From the NCBI GenBank assembly GCA_944989445.1, contig CALYLW010000162.1, forward strand, positions 667,001-731,000: 64,000 bases of DNA, given 5' to 3'. The notes under the pieces were generated by a model. It saw nothing but the letters and a program-made list of their open reading frames with translations. It was not told where the DNA came from and did not search any database. The translations under genes and the position numbers were made by a program. Positions 35,535 to 46,818 of the stretch are shown here, piece after piece. Within the stretch, counting starts at the first letter, position 1; the number at the start of each line of letters is the position of its first letter. This DNA is from Ampullaceana balthica. Lineage: Eukaryota > Mollusca > Gastropoda > Lymnaeidae.

Positions 35535-35911
35535 AAACTAGTCGATTATATGATGGTTTTTATATAAATTCATAATCATGAATAAATAATTGAAACGAAG
35601 TATAGGTGTGGAACATTTTTACCATTGCATGCCATTTTGATGTAAGCAGTATTAAAAGAGGCCGCATATACCTATAAATACACACTTATAAAAATACACT
35701 ATACTGAGGTCACAGCCCCCCCCACCCAATTAGGCAAAACATATTCCAAATTTACACCCAAAAAAACATTATCAATTACTATTATTTTATTTTATATTTA
35801 TAAATAAATGGGTTTTTTTTACAAACAAAACAATTGTATACATTAGTATGTAATCATATTTATACATTTACTTTCCTAACTTTCATAATAGAAAAATATC
35901 ATGTATTATAC

Positions 35912-36600
35912 TATCAAAATTTAAATTATTTGTAACATCTTGCTCTGTAGACAGTATTGCCAGATTGTGTTGTCTTAAATCGCTCATTGTGGAACGAAAA
36001 GAAGCTCCTTTCACAACTAGCGACACTGATAGCAATTGTTGAAAAAATTCATAGCAAAATTACAATGTTGGGTACACAATTTTACAATCTTACCTGTTGA
36101 ATAAATTTTAATAGATCAAGTGGGCTTCTCCGCTTTTCTAAAATAATGCCTCTTCTTGTAATGGAGGTACAGCCATAAAAACCTGGATCCCTTTTCGTTC
36201 AATATTGAACTGTTCTTTATCAATGTCAATAAAGTAATTTATTTGATGTTCAAATGCTACATTTAGTAGGTTAAATGGTATTATACACGAATATTTTCTT
36301 GCATGGACATGCAACTCATCAAAGCGTTCTTTTATGTTCTTTTAGAATTCCATCCATGGATAAAAACATTTTCCATTGTACTTCTTCCTCTAAAAATAGA
36401 ACCACGTCTTCTCAATTTTCCCCACTAATATTTTTTCCTCCTTCTAACTTGGCATTCAGTTGATATCTCCAACTCTTCCCAAATTATTTGGCTGACATAA
36501 CAGCGTTTTGTATTAGCACATTCCTTTGTTCCATGCAATGGGTTTGCATTAATTTAAAAAATGACGGGTTCCCATAAATTGATATAACATAGAAGAAAAA
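35912..36600 (-). pseudogene. hAT transposase relic (ZMYM/zinc-finger-associated type)
   Basis: Pieces in different frames on the minus strand read MQTHCMEQRNVLIQNAV, then ERFDELHVHARKYSC, then AISVASCERSFFS, then SDLRQHNLAILSTEQD. The last two together are the C-terminal dimerisation signature of hAT transposases, in which S-x-A-S-x-E-R-x-F-S precedes a conserved R-L-x-x-L-x-I/L-x-I-E region. The middle stretch that normally separates them is deleted. Stops and at least three frame changes show it is dead. The N-terminal part was not recognised. Confidence 0.75.
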
Positions 36601-37210
36601 AGATTGCATTGAATTGAGTAAAATTCCAGCATCTGATCTCGTTTTACTGGTTACTTTTCAGATGTTAATTTGTCCAAGACGCTTGAAATTTTAAAGTATG
36701 TCTTTTTAGAAATTATTTATGCCTATTGTGGTGTTTATTAATGGAGAAATTTGATTATTTTCATATTCTTTCCAAAAATCTTAATAATTTTCCATAAAAT
36801 AGACCAATTCAAATCATTTACACATTACTTTAATTGGATAGGCGTAACATTTTTAATGAATTACCGTATTTTAATTAAAAAACACACATATTAATTGTGC
36901 TATTTTAATGCAATAAAAATAAATTTAATTTTTAATAATGTTCCTTATAATAATTTTCTTAAAACCCCAACAGTAATATAAATTACAACTTGCAAGTTAA
37001 ACACAATATTTGAACCACCATGAATCCGTTAATTAAGACTATAAATTACGAATATTTTTGTCTCACCTTGGTTTTCCCCCTTCAAAAGGAAAAGGGTGGT
37101 TGTCGGAATAGGTTGCACTTTTCAAATGCCCACAAATGCCGCCCCTAAATGTGTGCCGCCCGGGGGGACCGCCCCCACCACCCCCCTCTAGCTACGCCAC
37201 TTTTTAGATG

Positions 37211-38210
37211 TTAATGCAGTTTTCTTTATGTAGAAAGAAAGGCTAACCATGTAAATAGAACTTAATCCCATTCAAAATTTGGTTATCAAATAAGTCTGTG
37301 GTGTGTATTTCGACAGCGAAAGAAGAAAGAAGTATAACGAAGTAAAATTGACACCAGCAAGGCTTAAATTATACTTTTCTGATTATTTTTCTAACATATC
37401 TTTAGCCAATTTATTTTGATTCTGCAAGCGAATGAACGCAGTTCATGCACTAAATTATATCAATAATTATGTAATCATGTGTTTTCTCTCAAATGTTTAA
37501 ATCTGACCCCACCCCTTTGTTCTTTTCGATTCCTTTGTCCTTTTTGCATGCATAAACCCTTGTCTCGCTCTGGTCCGTCTCTTTCTCTTTGATGTCTTCT
37601 GGAACTTTTCATGGCCGCGCAGTTTTACTTTCCTTTACTGACTTCTTGTTGTTGACATTTTTTGTCTGTATTATTTTTCCCCCGACATCTTTGTTGTTCT
37701 GTTGCGTTTTTTATGAGCTAACAAAACCCTATTCAATGGCTACCGCCTAATCAAGAATTATAATTATTAGGTTTTAAAACTTCAGTTAAAAACAACAACA
37801 ACAAAACGAAACAAAAAAACCCCGCTTGCTCACCTAGCTAAGGCTCAAGGACTAACATTCAGGTACACACGGGAACCACGAGAAAGAGTCTTATAGTACT
37901 AAACTCTGGTTTTTCCATTCCTTGAATCTCAGGTGGTCCCGGAGAGCTCTTAAATGAGTTCAACTTCAGGGTAAGGCAGTGCAGTTCTTTGGACACAATT
38001 TTAAAGCTAACGTTTCGAGAGCTTTTATTTCTCTAACAGCATTAATTGATCTGTTTTCAAGAAATCTCAAGCAATTTGATTTCTCTTCATCGACTGGCAT
38101 AAAGCGATTTCTCTCCCTTGTTTGCCCTTTCTTTCTATTTCCCGTGAATGTTTCTGCTTATTACAACCGTTGCATTTCTGTGAAACCATCCAAGTCCAGT
38201 TCTTTCTCAC
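37211..38210. other. Unassigned stretch
   Basis: This is AT-rich sequence with an A-rich run at about 37786-37820. No gene is recognised. Confidence 0.35.
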
Positions 38211-38212
38211 AA

Positions 38213-38625
38213 AGGGGCCGTCCATAAATGACGTCACGCAATTTTGGCCGATTTTTACTCGTCACACTTCGTCACAAAAATTTATGACCCCCTTCGAATA
38301 TCACGTCACATAGCTCTGAACCCCTCCCCTTAGAAGCAGTATTTTCTAGTTGAAAATAAGCATGTTTCAAATCACATTATTGTCATTTTAGTATGTATTT
38401 TAGTGTAAGGCTGCACTCTAATATCGTAAGACGCGTGAATCCATGTAAAACGTCATAAAATAAATAGTAATAAATCGAATATTTAATTGGAACTTTGATT
38501 TAAAGAACCGGGTTTTGACGTGACGTCACAATTCTTAAACTCCCCCTCGTCACACATCGTCACAAATGTGGAGACCCCCCCCCCGCCTCCCTCTTAGGTG
38601 CGTGACGTTATATATGGATGGCCCC
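38213..38625 (-). mobile_element. MITE copy 3 (GGGGCCGTCC family)
   Basis: Complete copy: it starts AGGGGCCGTCCATAAATGAC and ends with the complement of GGGGCCATCCATATATAACG, so inverted repeats of about 25 bp are visible. The flanks allow a 3-bp duplication CAA (38210-38212 and 38626-38628), but the boundaries can be shifted by one base. Next to each terminus is a CGTCAC-rich block. It is non-coding, and its superfamily is uncertain. Confidence 0.8.
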
Positions 38626-38626
38626 C

Positions 38627-38999
38627 AAGTGCATTTTATTATTTCTTTTTGATTTCCTTAAACATTATCCGAAATTAATTTATTTAAATGTATTCATTAT
38701 TATTTTGGTGAAACTTTCATGCTTCTCAGAGTGTATGGAAGGAGATCTTATCATTTTTAAAAAGTTATTCAGTAATCAACGTAATTTTTCTTGTTGCCTT
38801 AGCCACGGTATTGGGAGCAGGTACGTGTGTACGCATTACTGCAACTTATTTAGCTGTCTGACCCATTCGGCACATACAGCCATAACCATGGTTTCGATCG
38901 ATTCTATTCGTTCTGTGACTATTTTTTTTTATATTCCCGGAAGTGGATAATTTGGAAAATCCTCAGGACATGGGGTTCATGACATTGGGGGGGGGGCAC
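38627..38999. other. Unassigned stretch
   Basis: No gene or repeat family is recognised. A 110-codon plus-strand frame at 38618-38950 begins inside the MITE terminus and has no recognised domain. Confidence 0.35.
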
Positions 39000-39500
39000 T
39001 CAAAATGACATAGGATCACCTTATGAGATGGGATCACATACTTTCATAGGCCACATAATGTTAAAGGCCACATACTCATGGGCCACATAAATTCATGGGC
39101 CACATAATGTCTTATCTTCTCCTTATCTTAAGTATACCGACGCTCCTTCTATGCAGAAGATAATTGCGTCCACAGACCATGACAGATGATCTGTTGGCAA
39201 GTGATGCAGCGTTCACAGGCCACGGCTTTGTGGGTTCCACGCATTACCCAGCCGCCTAATTTTGTTAGGTACCCATTCGGAGCTGGGTGACTCAGGGAGG
39301 CCCTAGGCCCCGGGAAGAAATCCTTGCCTTGACATGGATTCGAACCCGCGACCATCGGTACGCCAGTCGAGCGCGCTGCCAATGTCATAGGGCACATAAA
39401 GTCATGGCCACATAATATTAAGCGCCCCATAATGTCATGGTCCACATAATGTCATGGATCACAAAATTTCATAGGTCACTTAATGTCATAGAACCGCGAT
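39000..39500. repeat. 17-bp minisatellite interrupted by a SINE
   Basis: Diverged units of CACATAATGTCATGGGC occur at about 39000-39111 and again at 39381-39500. The SINE at 39112-39380 interrupts the array. Removing it together with one AATGTC copy restores the unit exactly. Confidence 0.8.
39112..39380 (-). mobile_element. tRNA-derived SINE sharing the LINE A 3' end
   Basis: Read on the minus strand, the head is tRNA-like: GGCAGCGCGCTCGACTGGCG followed by a perfect B-box GGTTCGAATCC at about 39339-39349. The upstream acceptor stem is missing, so it is slightly 5'-truncated. A unique body follows, then a 3' hairpin (39139-39170) nearly identical to that of LINE A and a tail of GATAAG/GAGAAG units. 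It is flanked by AATGTC at 39106-39111 and 39381-39386. It should depend on LINE A-type enzymes for movement; that is inferred from the shared tail. Confidence 0.88.
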
Positions 39501-40639
39501 ATTTCATTGAACTGAACTGATAATCGCTTCCTTGGCTCAAGTTCAGCAGTTCTACATGAACGGCTTGATGTAAACAGATCCATCTCCTTGCATTGCATAA
39601 GTTCAAGTCCATCAGTTTGTGCTCCTTTCATTGGGTCCGCACGTAGTTAGTTCAGACTCAGTAACACGACTCTGATCTTGATAACAAAAAAAAATTTAAA
39701 AAAAAATAAATAAAAAAATCGTATGGAGGTAAGCAGACCTCTTTGCTGTCATCCTTGCGATGTCATGTGTGTCAGGTTTACGACTATCGCCATTACGTTT
39801 TTACAAAAAACTTAGACCATTCAATGATTACCCTAACTCTAACTCTAACATACACTTATAAACATTAACGTGTTTCCCTAACTCTAACCTTAACCCGTAG
39901 ACCGGGTGTCACCCCCTCCCCTCCAAACCTATGTTATGGCGGGTGGGCTGACAAAATGACGATCGTGGGCGCATAACCTTTCTATAGTTTAGCCTTCCGT
40001 GTTAATTTTGGGTTAGTCGAGGGCACTTAAACAAAATAAAAAACAAACAAAAGCAAGCAACTAGACAAATAAAAAGAGATAAACGATACATGTATTTATT
40101 AAAACTTTATCAAATTAGACCAAATTAACCACACACAAAAAAAAGAAACATTGCTTCAGACCTAAAGTACACATATCTGAATTTTACTGCATAAGCAGAT
40201 TTTTTAAATAAATATTTTGCTTTCAATAAGATATCATCAATGTTTGGTTTGGAATTTGCAGCATCAAAACAAGAGAGTTGCTTTCAAATCTTCAACCGTC
40301 AATCTCAACGGTTGTGTTAATTTCACAAACTTTATATTTGAAAATTTTTGCTCCCAAAAAAAAATTATTCAAAAAATAATTTCATGCCAGCATAAAATTC
40401 TCCTTTTTAAAAAAGTCAACACCAGGTAAGCAGCGGTAAAATTCAAAAACTTTTGTTTCTCTATGCCTCTCTCGCAACAATGCCTTGGGCCTGCACATCA
40501 ATAGGCTCAAAATGTAATTCAAAAGGCACACCATCAATATTACAATCAATCGGATTCTGAAAAATAATAATTTCCTTTTCATTTCAGACAACGTCTAAAA
40601 AAATCTCATAAAATTCCTAATAAATCGAATAATTGTTAA
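39501..40639. other. Unassigned stretch with telomere-like phrase
   Basis: At 39825-39902 irregular CCCTAACTCTAAC units occur together with CATTAACGTGTTTCCCTAAC, a phrase also found in the array at 42560-43262. No gene is recognised elsewhere. Confidence 0.4.
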
Positions 40640-40887
40640 ATCCCTGATATTAACTTCACCGTCTTGTCGTGGTCAAACTCGCAGAAAAACAAAAGTAAAA
40701 AAAATGACAAATTTCCCGTAATCCTATCGAGCTGAAATTTTGCACATAGACTTGCGTCACCAAACAATGCATTGTGTAAAAATTTCAGATCGATCGAATG
40801 TACCGTAGTTAAATTAATGAATTTTCAGTTTATCTCTATATATCTCTATGTAGCACGTGTAGCCGTCTGCAATAGTTGACCGCCTAG

Positions 40888-41315
40888 GGCGTAGCATACG
40901 CCACAGACTTGCTCATGGATAGTGCCAAGAAAGTGAGGAAAGAACAGACACAAACTACAACACGAAGAAATCAAAAGAACGCGAGTGAACCACCGACGCA
41001 TCGTTGGTCTCGAGGCCATTCGCACTGCGGTTATCTACCTGCCCACCACCCTTCACCACCCTAGCTTGCCAACCATAAACTGTGATTAGCCGACCCTAGC
41101 GAGGGTCAGCCATGTTCGCGCAAAAGGGGGGAAAATAACGGGCACAAACACACATTTGTTAAATTAAAAAATATTTTTTTTGCTGGGGCTTGAACCCAGG
41201 ACCTAATTCCGCGTGTAAGGCGGACGTGATCACCACTGCACTACGAATTATATGTTATTTTGTGAAGGAACTACACAAGTGAACGCAATAACCATTGTTG
41301 CCACTCTCTCCACTA
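40888..41315 (-). repeat. Dispersed repeat carrying a tRNA-like segment, copy 1
   Basis: It is related along its length to 55287-56014 in the opposite orientation. Shared landmarks are GGCGTAGCATACGCCACAGA at one end, the AACCATAAACTGTGATTAGC block in the middle, the tRNA-like segment, and CCTTCACAAAATAACATA. The middle block is partly duplicated just outside this copy at about 41323-41375. No coding frame is shared, and the class is unknown. Confidence 0.65.
41176..41250 (-). pseudogene. tRNA-Val-like sequence, UAC anticodon, broken acceptor stem
   Basis: On the minus strand, D-arm GTGCAGTGGTGATCAC, anticodon arm TCCGC/GCGGA with loop CTTACAC, and T-arm CTGGG/CCCAG with loop TTCAAGC are all intact. 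The anticodon would be TAC (Val). The acceptor stem does not pair (TAATTCG against CAAAAAA), and the variable region is a few bases too long. The body resembles tRNA-Val, but it is embedded in a dispersed repeat, so I read it as a tRNA-derived module rather than a working gene. Confidence 0.65.
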
Positions 41316-41429
41316 CCTCCGCTTGCCATACCATAAACTGATTGGTCGACCCCAGCGAGCGTCATTCGTCATGTTATTTGCACATACTCGCTTTTGGTGA
41401 ATTATATATATGTAGATAATTATAATCAA

Positions 41430-41905
41430 CTAGTTTGTGCTGCGGCGCCGTGGCGCCTGCGGCGCCCCCCTTTTTTAGGGCGCCTACGGCGCCCACATTT
41501 TCAAATGCCCAACAAACTTGTCCTTGTATGATAGCTACGTAATATTAAACTACCTTAAATGTACACAAATTAATTTTAAATTGAGGTTGTAGGGCGCATA
41601 AGGCGCCCACTTTTTTTTTGGGGGGTGGGGGGGGGTCAAAAGCCCAAGTAACTTATCCTTGTATGATAAACACGAAATATTCCTGAAAATTAATCAAAGC
41701 ATTTATATAATAATTTTTACAGTGCTAATCACCACACGATTTTTAAACTAATTTTCGAAAGCAGCGCACCAAATTACTGCACCAAAAAATAACTATTTGC
41801 GTCAATCAGCACTGCTTACAACGCAAAATTTTAAAAAAGCAGAGTGATTTCCCTCAACGTTAGGCGGCAGTGACAAATGAGCGTAAATATATAATATATA
41901 CTTTT
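41430..41905 (-). mobile_element. Helitron-like non-autonomous element, copy 3
   Basis: Same family as 17371 and 29111. The minus-strand 3' end is CACAAACTAG followed by T, with GGCGCC blocks just inside, and the TATGATAAACACGAAATATT-type core is present. The 5' TC start is not clear because it abuts another element. It lacks the segment between the TTACAAC and the terminal AAAGCAGAG block that the other copies have. Confidence 0.6.
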
Positions 41906-41960
41906 AGTTATTTCTTATATATAAGATATTTATAGTTAAAAACGTTGTTTTTCATTATTT

Positions 41961-42559
41961 GCTCCCTGCATGCTGGAATTGGTTATCAACTCCTCTATTA
42001 CCTTAAAGTCCGAGTTGCCACCACGAATGAACACGAGAAGAATCAGAAGATGTGAAGTAAACGAGAGATCATTAAACTCATTCATTGCCAGAGAATACCT
42101 CAACAAGTTTCTACTCTCCTATCATATCTGTAGCACTATGTTCTCCAAAAAATCTTATGTGCGCCGCTCAACTGATCTTTCCGAAAGGCTGATATTTTGA
42201 AATCAATCGACTTTTTTAGGACATCAGTTTTAATATGTTAACGGCTGGACGCATCAACGTGGCGGAAAGAATTAGTTTTTGTGTGTTGCCAGGGTAAAAT
42301 TAGCGTTCAAGCTTCCACCAGCCATATGGAAAGACGAAGAGTGGTGCGAAGCAAGCAAACATTAATATAAAATTTTTTTAAAAAATTGTTGAAAATAATT
42401 AATTTTTGGCACAAAGGAAACAGGATTTGTTCTCTCGTGTGATCCTTTTTCTAGTATTCTGGGATAATTATTTAAATTGCATCAAAATGTCTCGTGTGTC
42501 GTTTGTTCATTCATTACTCAAGTACCCCAGACGAGCCGGATAAAATTTAACTCTTACGC
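41961..42559. other. Unassigned stretch
   Basis: No gene is recognised. A 76-codon plus-strand frame at 41970-42200 has ordinary composition and no family I know. Confidence 0.3.
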
Positions 42560-43262
42560 ACTCAGACCATTCGCGTGTTACTTTAACCCTAACCCATGGG
42601 TCGGGAAACTTTTTGTCTGATAGAGCCATAAACACCACATATTTTTGAAAAGTAAGTATGTGAGAGTCATGCATTATGTTTAAAACTAAAACTTCAGGTA
42701 CATATATGTATTTTGTGTAATTTCAACACTAAAAGTACAACAATTATGTCTCTGAATTATTTATAATAACATTTTCACGCTGTTTTTTTTAAAATATGCT
42801 ACTCAGATGTAGATCAAATGAGTCCGAATAAAACTTTTTTTAAAAAATAATCTAACAATTGTCTGAGAGCAGACGCAGCCACCAATAGAGCCACATTTGG
42901 CTAGCGAGCCATGGTTTCCCGATCCCTGCCCTAACCCATACTTATAACCATTCACGTGTTACTTTAATCCTAACCCATACTTATAACCATTCACGTGTTA
43001 CTTTAAAACCTAACCCATTCTTATAACAATTCACGTGTTACTTTAAAACCGAACCCATATTTATAACCATTCACGTGTTGCCCTAACTCAAACATTGAAC
43101 GACAGACCATCCACGTGTTGTCCCAACTGTAACCCTAAACTCACACTTAGACCATCCACGTGTTGTCCCATCTTTAACCCTAAACTCACACTTAGACCAT
43201 CCACGTGTTGTCCCATCTTTAACCCTAAACTCACACTTAGACCATCCACGTGTTTTCCTAAC
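42560..43262. repeat. ~37-40-bp minisatellite with telomere-like core, interrupted by a hAT MITE
   Basis: Units combine CCATTCACGTGTTACTTTAA, CCCTAACCC and ATACTTATAA. Toward the right they change to CCATCCACGTGTTGTCCCA with TTTAACCCTAAACTCACAC. The hAT MITE at 42595-42928 interrupts the left end. The CCCTAACCC core is telomere-like, but the unit as a whole is not. Confidence 0.85.
42595..42928 (+). mobile_element. hAT MITE (CAGAGGTCGGG family), copy 2, perfect 8-bp duplication
   Basis: Inverted termini CATGGGTCGGGAAAC and (complement) CAGGGATCGGGAAAC match at 13 of 15 positions. It is flanked by CCCTAACC at 42587-42594 and 42929-42936. Deleting the element and one flank restores a normal unit of the surrounding minisatellite. 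The interior relates to 24951-25258. It has no transposase. Confidence 0.87.
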
Positions 43263-44089
43263 ACTTTTTTAGGGGGGATATTTACACCCCCCCAAAAAAA
43301 TCAACCAACAAACAACCCCTTCCCAATCTCACCTTGTACACATGTGAGCACTGCATTACGCAGTCTTGTGGGAAGGTAACTCTTGAGGTTTGAAAAGTTG
43401 GTGGAGGAAAGGGTAGCCCCCAGCATGTCGACACGCTCCACTTCGTTAGCTTTGATGTGCAGCCGTTAAACAAAAAAAAATAAAAAAAATCACATCAACA
43501 AACAAGTCAACAATTTAACGAGAGCGCGCGCTGCACCGGAAACTTTCGCGAACTGCACGCGAGCTGATGGAGGCATGTCAGGTATTTGGACTGGAGGAAC
43601 ATGGATCTGGTGTAATTAATTTTTGTCAAAGTTTAACTCTCATTAACGTGTTTTCAACATCTCCCACATACCATCTTTCATGCGTTTTCAGTCTTTATGG
43701 AATCTTCCGCGTTGAGATTTGGCGAAGAGAAATTTAAGCTCTCGTGGTAAGGTGAGGAGGTGCGTTAGTGATAAACAGGAAGTAGTTCACGATATTTATT
43801 AAATGATTCGTCTTTGATGAGCTTTTTTTTGTTTTCCTATAATTCTATCAGAACCGGAAGAGAGCAGTTGGGTACATGACTCCATGAACTTTACTCTCTA
43901 GCCTCGAGCACGGACAAAATAGGTTACTAGACAGATCATTGATGTTTTGACCTAAATTAGAATTGGGTCCCGATTATAGAAAAAAACATGTTATCAAAGT
44001 GAACATCGGTTCATCTTCCCAACTACTGTGTATCTGATATAAACAAAGATAGAACAAGATGGATAGCTAGGTGGGAAAAATAATAATAA
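43263..44089. other. Unassigned stretch
   Basis: No gene or repeat family is recognised. A short GC-richer patch lies at about 43520-43600. Confidence 0.35.
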
Positions 44090-44097
44090 CAGTATTT

Positions 44098-44156
<59 letters not shown>

Positions 44157-44480
44157 AATAAAACGATTAGAGGAGCGCAGTATCACAGCAAGCAGTTGGG
44201 CTCACAGCGTTTCACATAAAAATAGTAGCATATATTTATAAATTCATATCTTATTTAAACAAAACATATAGCCTAATGGCATAATGGTACACATAAGCCA
44301 TGTTTATCAGTCAGAGAAATGTTGGAATGTTAATTTGGAAAGCAAAGTTTAAAAAGATGTGTTTTTAGTGCAGTGTTGAATGACTTAATGGTAGGAGTAC
44401 TACGAATGTGTAATTGTAGAGAATTCCATTGTTTTGGGGGGCACAGAAAGAGAAAAGCCTTGCTCCAAATTAACCTTAAG
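44090..44480 (-). mobile_element. LINE B 3' tail, copy 2
   Basis: On the minus strand the end of a CR1/L2-type polymerase is visible: FGARLFSFCAP, then after a frame change NSLQLHIRSTPTIKSFNTAL and KTHLFKLCFPN before a stop. A 3' UTR follows, ending in a decayed copy of the GTAAAGCGCTGTGAACCC region and an (ATT)n tail, seen as (AAT)n at 44096-44156 on the plus strand. It is inactive. Confidence 0.8.
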
Positions 44481-46682
44481 TAAAGTGATAAATTAAACAT
44501 TTTAAGTTTATAAAATTTTAATTATATGGCATCTAGTCTCATATTGCAATCCGACGCAAGCTTTCAAGTGGACCAGGGAGAATTGGAGGCGAGATATGTT
44601 TGTACTTGTTAACCTTGTTAAATTTTAAGTTTACCTATAAATAACTGGATTTAGGGAGTCGCAACAGAATAGACCACTGGTTATATTCATTCAGGTCACC
44701 TAACGACACCTTACAAAACCAAAGCTGTGATGATAGTAGAAGATATCTCAGAGCGGCTTCCATGGTTTTTGATTCACCAGAAAGGTGTTAAAAAGGTTTA
44801 TGACGGCAATTGTTTGACACATTTCCTTTATTTTTGTTACCTCATAAACTATTTACAAGTGCCATAACTTGATTTATCCATCGACTTTTTAAGCGTCATC
44901 TTTTATTCCCTTCACCAACGTATTGTCAAAATATTTCTTACATATATGAGTTTTTTTTAATACACATATAGAGGTTATTTAAACCTCAGTCCCCTAACCA
45001 AAATAACCTTTTTTTTTCTGTGAGTACTCTAAATACTTTATTTGCCAAGAATTTCTTGGTCACTTTGGGAAAATATATAAAAAACAACAACATAAGTATG
45101 GATACAAATCTTAAATAAAAACGATTATTGATTTTGATGACAAAAAAGAGTAATAAAACATCTTTTTCATTGATGTTTGGTCTTCGAACGGGACTGACTA
45201 ATGTTTTTTTTTACACATAACTTCAAGTTAAAGTTTTAAAACAAATAAATTATAATTTAATGCTACCCTTTCCCAAAGCTGAAATCGGTTAATCTATATA
45301 ACGCGTAACTATAAATCCTAGACAGAACGGCTATATATAATCAGTGTTAAATCATAGATCGTTTCCATGACCGGATTTCTTGATATTCTTCCAATTATCG
45401 AAACATCGTTATTTATATTTCACATTAAAAAGTTCGATTTTTTAATACTTAAATTTAAAATGTTTGTCTATTATAAACACATATATATTATGAAAACTAA
45501 TTGTCATAAATATACTAACAATTTTCATGTATTGCGGTAATGTTGTGTTACTGATCTCATGTGGAAAAATATTCTCAACGAAATTTCAGACATTCCTGTT
45601 GATTTCGACTCCATAAAATGCCGCATGGTTACTTAATTTCGAAGTTGCAAGATGTGAGAAGCGTTCAAAGCAATATATATTCATCTCTAAAAATATTTCC
45701 CCTTTTGTAAGGTAATTCCCTTATATACAGCAGATTTCTTGTAATCAATCAAGTGGGCAATAATTTGTTGTAAAAAATATCTGCTGCACCGGGTTCCTTA
45801 ATGGATGCATGCTTACAACTATGTCAGGGGAAACTCTCTAGAGAACAGGGCAACTATTCAGCTCATTCAACCAGAAGCACTCGTGGCTTTGTGGGCCAAC
45901 GGTCTCCAGGAGGTGGGTGAGCGTGGGTGACCAGCTAGTCTCTTAAAATACAGCCCCTTTTACCCAGCATTCCCATGTGTTATAAGCCCATTAACATCTA
46001 CAAATGCACTCTTTCATTCTCTTGCATTCTCTCTTTTCCCCTTCTCTCTCTATCTATCCCCCCCCTCTCTCTCTCTCTCTTTTGTATGCTGTCTCTCTCT
46101 CTTCTTTTAGTCTGAAAATTATCTACCTAATTGCAGTGTGATATAGTTTATGTGCTACACATGGGAGCAATACTTTACATCAACAATTAAGTACAGAGCA
46201 AAGACAGAATATGAGCTCGAATGTTTGTCAAACTCATTGCATTTTCCATTAATTCATTTAGCCGCTGGGTGAACAATAAACTGTCAAAGTAGCTGCTTCC
46301 TGGCTTGTGTTTAAAAACAATGACGTACACATGGAATAGATGTTTGTCTGAAATAATAGCATAATTTTAACTTTAAATTTCGAACGTCAGCAAGCGTAAT
46401 GAACCATATAAGTTTTATTATTCAAAGGCGTGCTAAATATTTTCCTACTACAGTTGTTTGCAAAAAAAATATTTATTTGGCATAAATACCACACCCCCAT
46501 TAAAAAAAAAGATAAAGATAAGTGCCACCCTTCGAAATCATGCGATTGCATGTATAAAATTGACCTCTACAGGAGAAATTACTAAAGTTAATATTATTGG
46601 AAAAAAAATTAAGAGTAGAAAAAAATAGTTAAAACCCAATGCATGAATAATGAGCATTACTCTCATGTAGTTGTGTCGGATT
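44481..46682. other. Unassigned stretch with duplicated 56-bp segment and (CT)n
   Basis: The segment 44531-44586 repeats 26842-26897. A (CT)n-rich tract lies at about 46030-46100. No gene is recognised in the remaining 2 kb. Confidence 0.4.
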
Positions 46683-46818
46683 AGGTTGTGTTCAAGTTTG
46701 ATAAGGATCTTTATCTGTCCCATGACATCTGTCATCAAGTTTAACTAGACTCTCTATGTGTCTCATGACATCTGCGGCTGCGTTCAAGTTTTATCAGACT
46801 TTCTATCCGTCTCACGAC

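Larger units (their letters stand above)
35079..37202 (-). mobile_element. Decayed hAT transposon, 2.1 kb
   Basis: The termini CAGTGGCGTAGCTAGAG and the complement of AAGTGGCGTAGCTAGAG form inverted repeats. The flanking 8-mers TTCAGATG (35071-35078) and TTTAGATG (37203-37210) differ at one base, so this is an old hAT-type target duplication. The subterminal sequences at both ends are rich in GCCGCCC, as in many hAT families. A transposase relic lies on the minus strand inside, and a MITE of another family is inserted 60 bp from the left end. Many stops and frameshifts make it inactive. Confidence 0.85.
40640..41960 (-). mobile_element. Composite: inverted-repeat element (copy 3) split by other repeats
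   Basis: On the minus strand the start-like motif GTTTTTAACTATAAATATC lies at about 41930-41950, and the matching end, GTGAAGTTAATATCAGGGAT, at about 40642-40661. Between them, in order on the minus strand, are the Helitron-like element (41905-41430), the tRNA-like repeat (41315-40888) and the usual 3' block with CATTCGATCGATCTGAAATT (40860-40640). The simplest reading is one element enlarged by two later insertions or captures. Confidence 0.5.
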
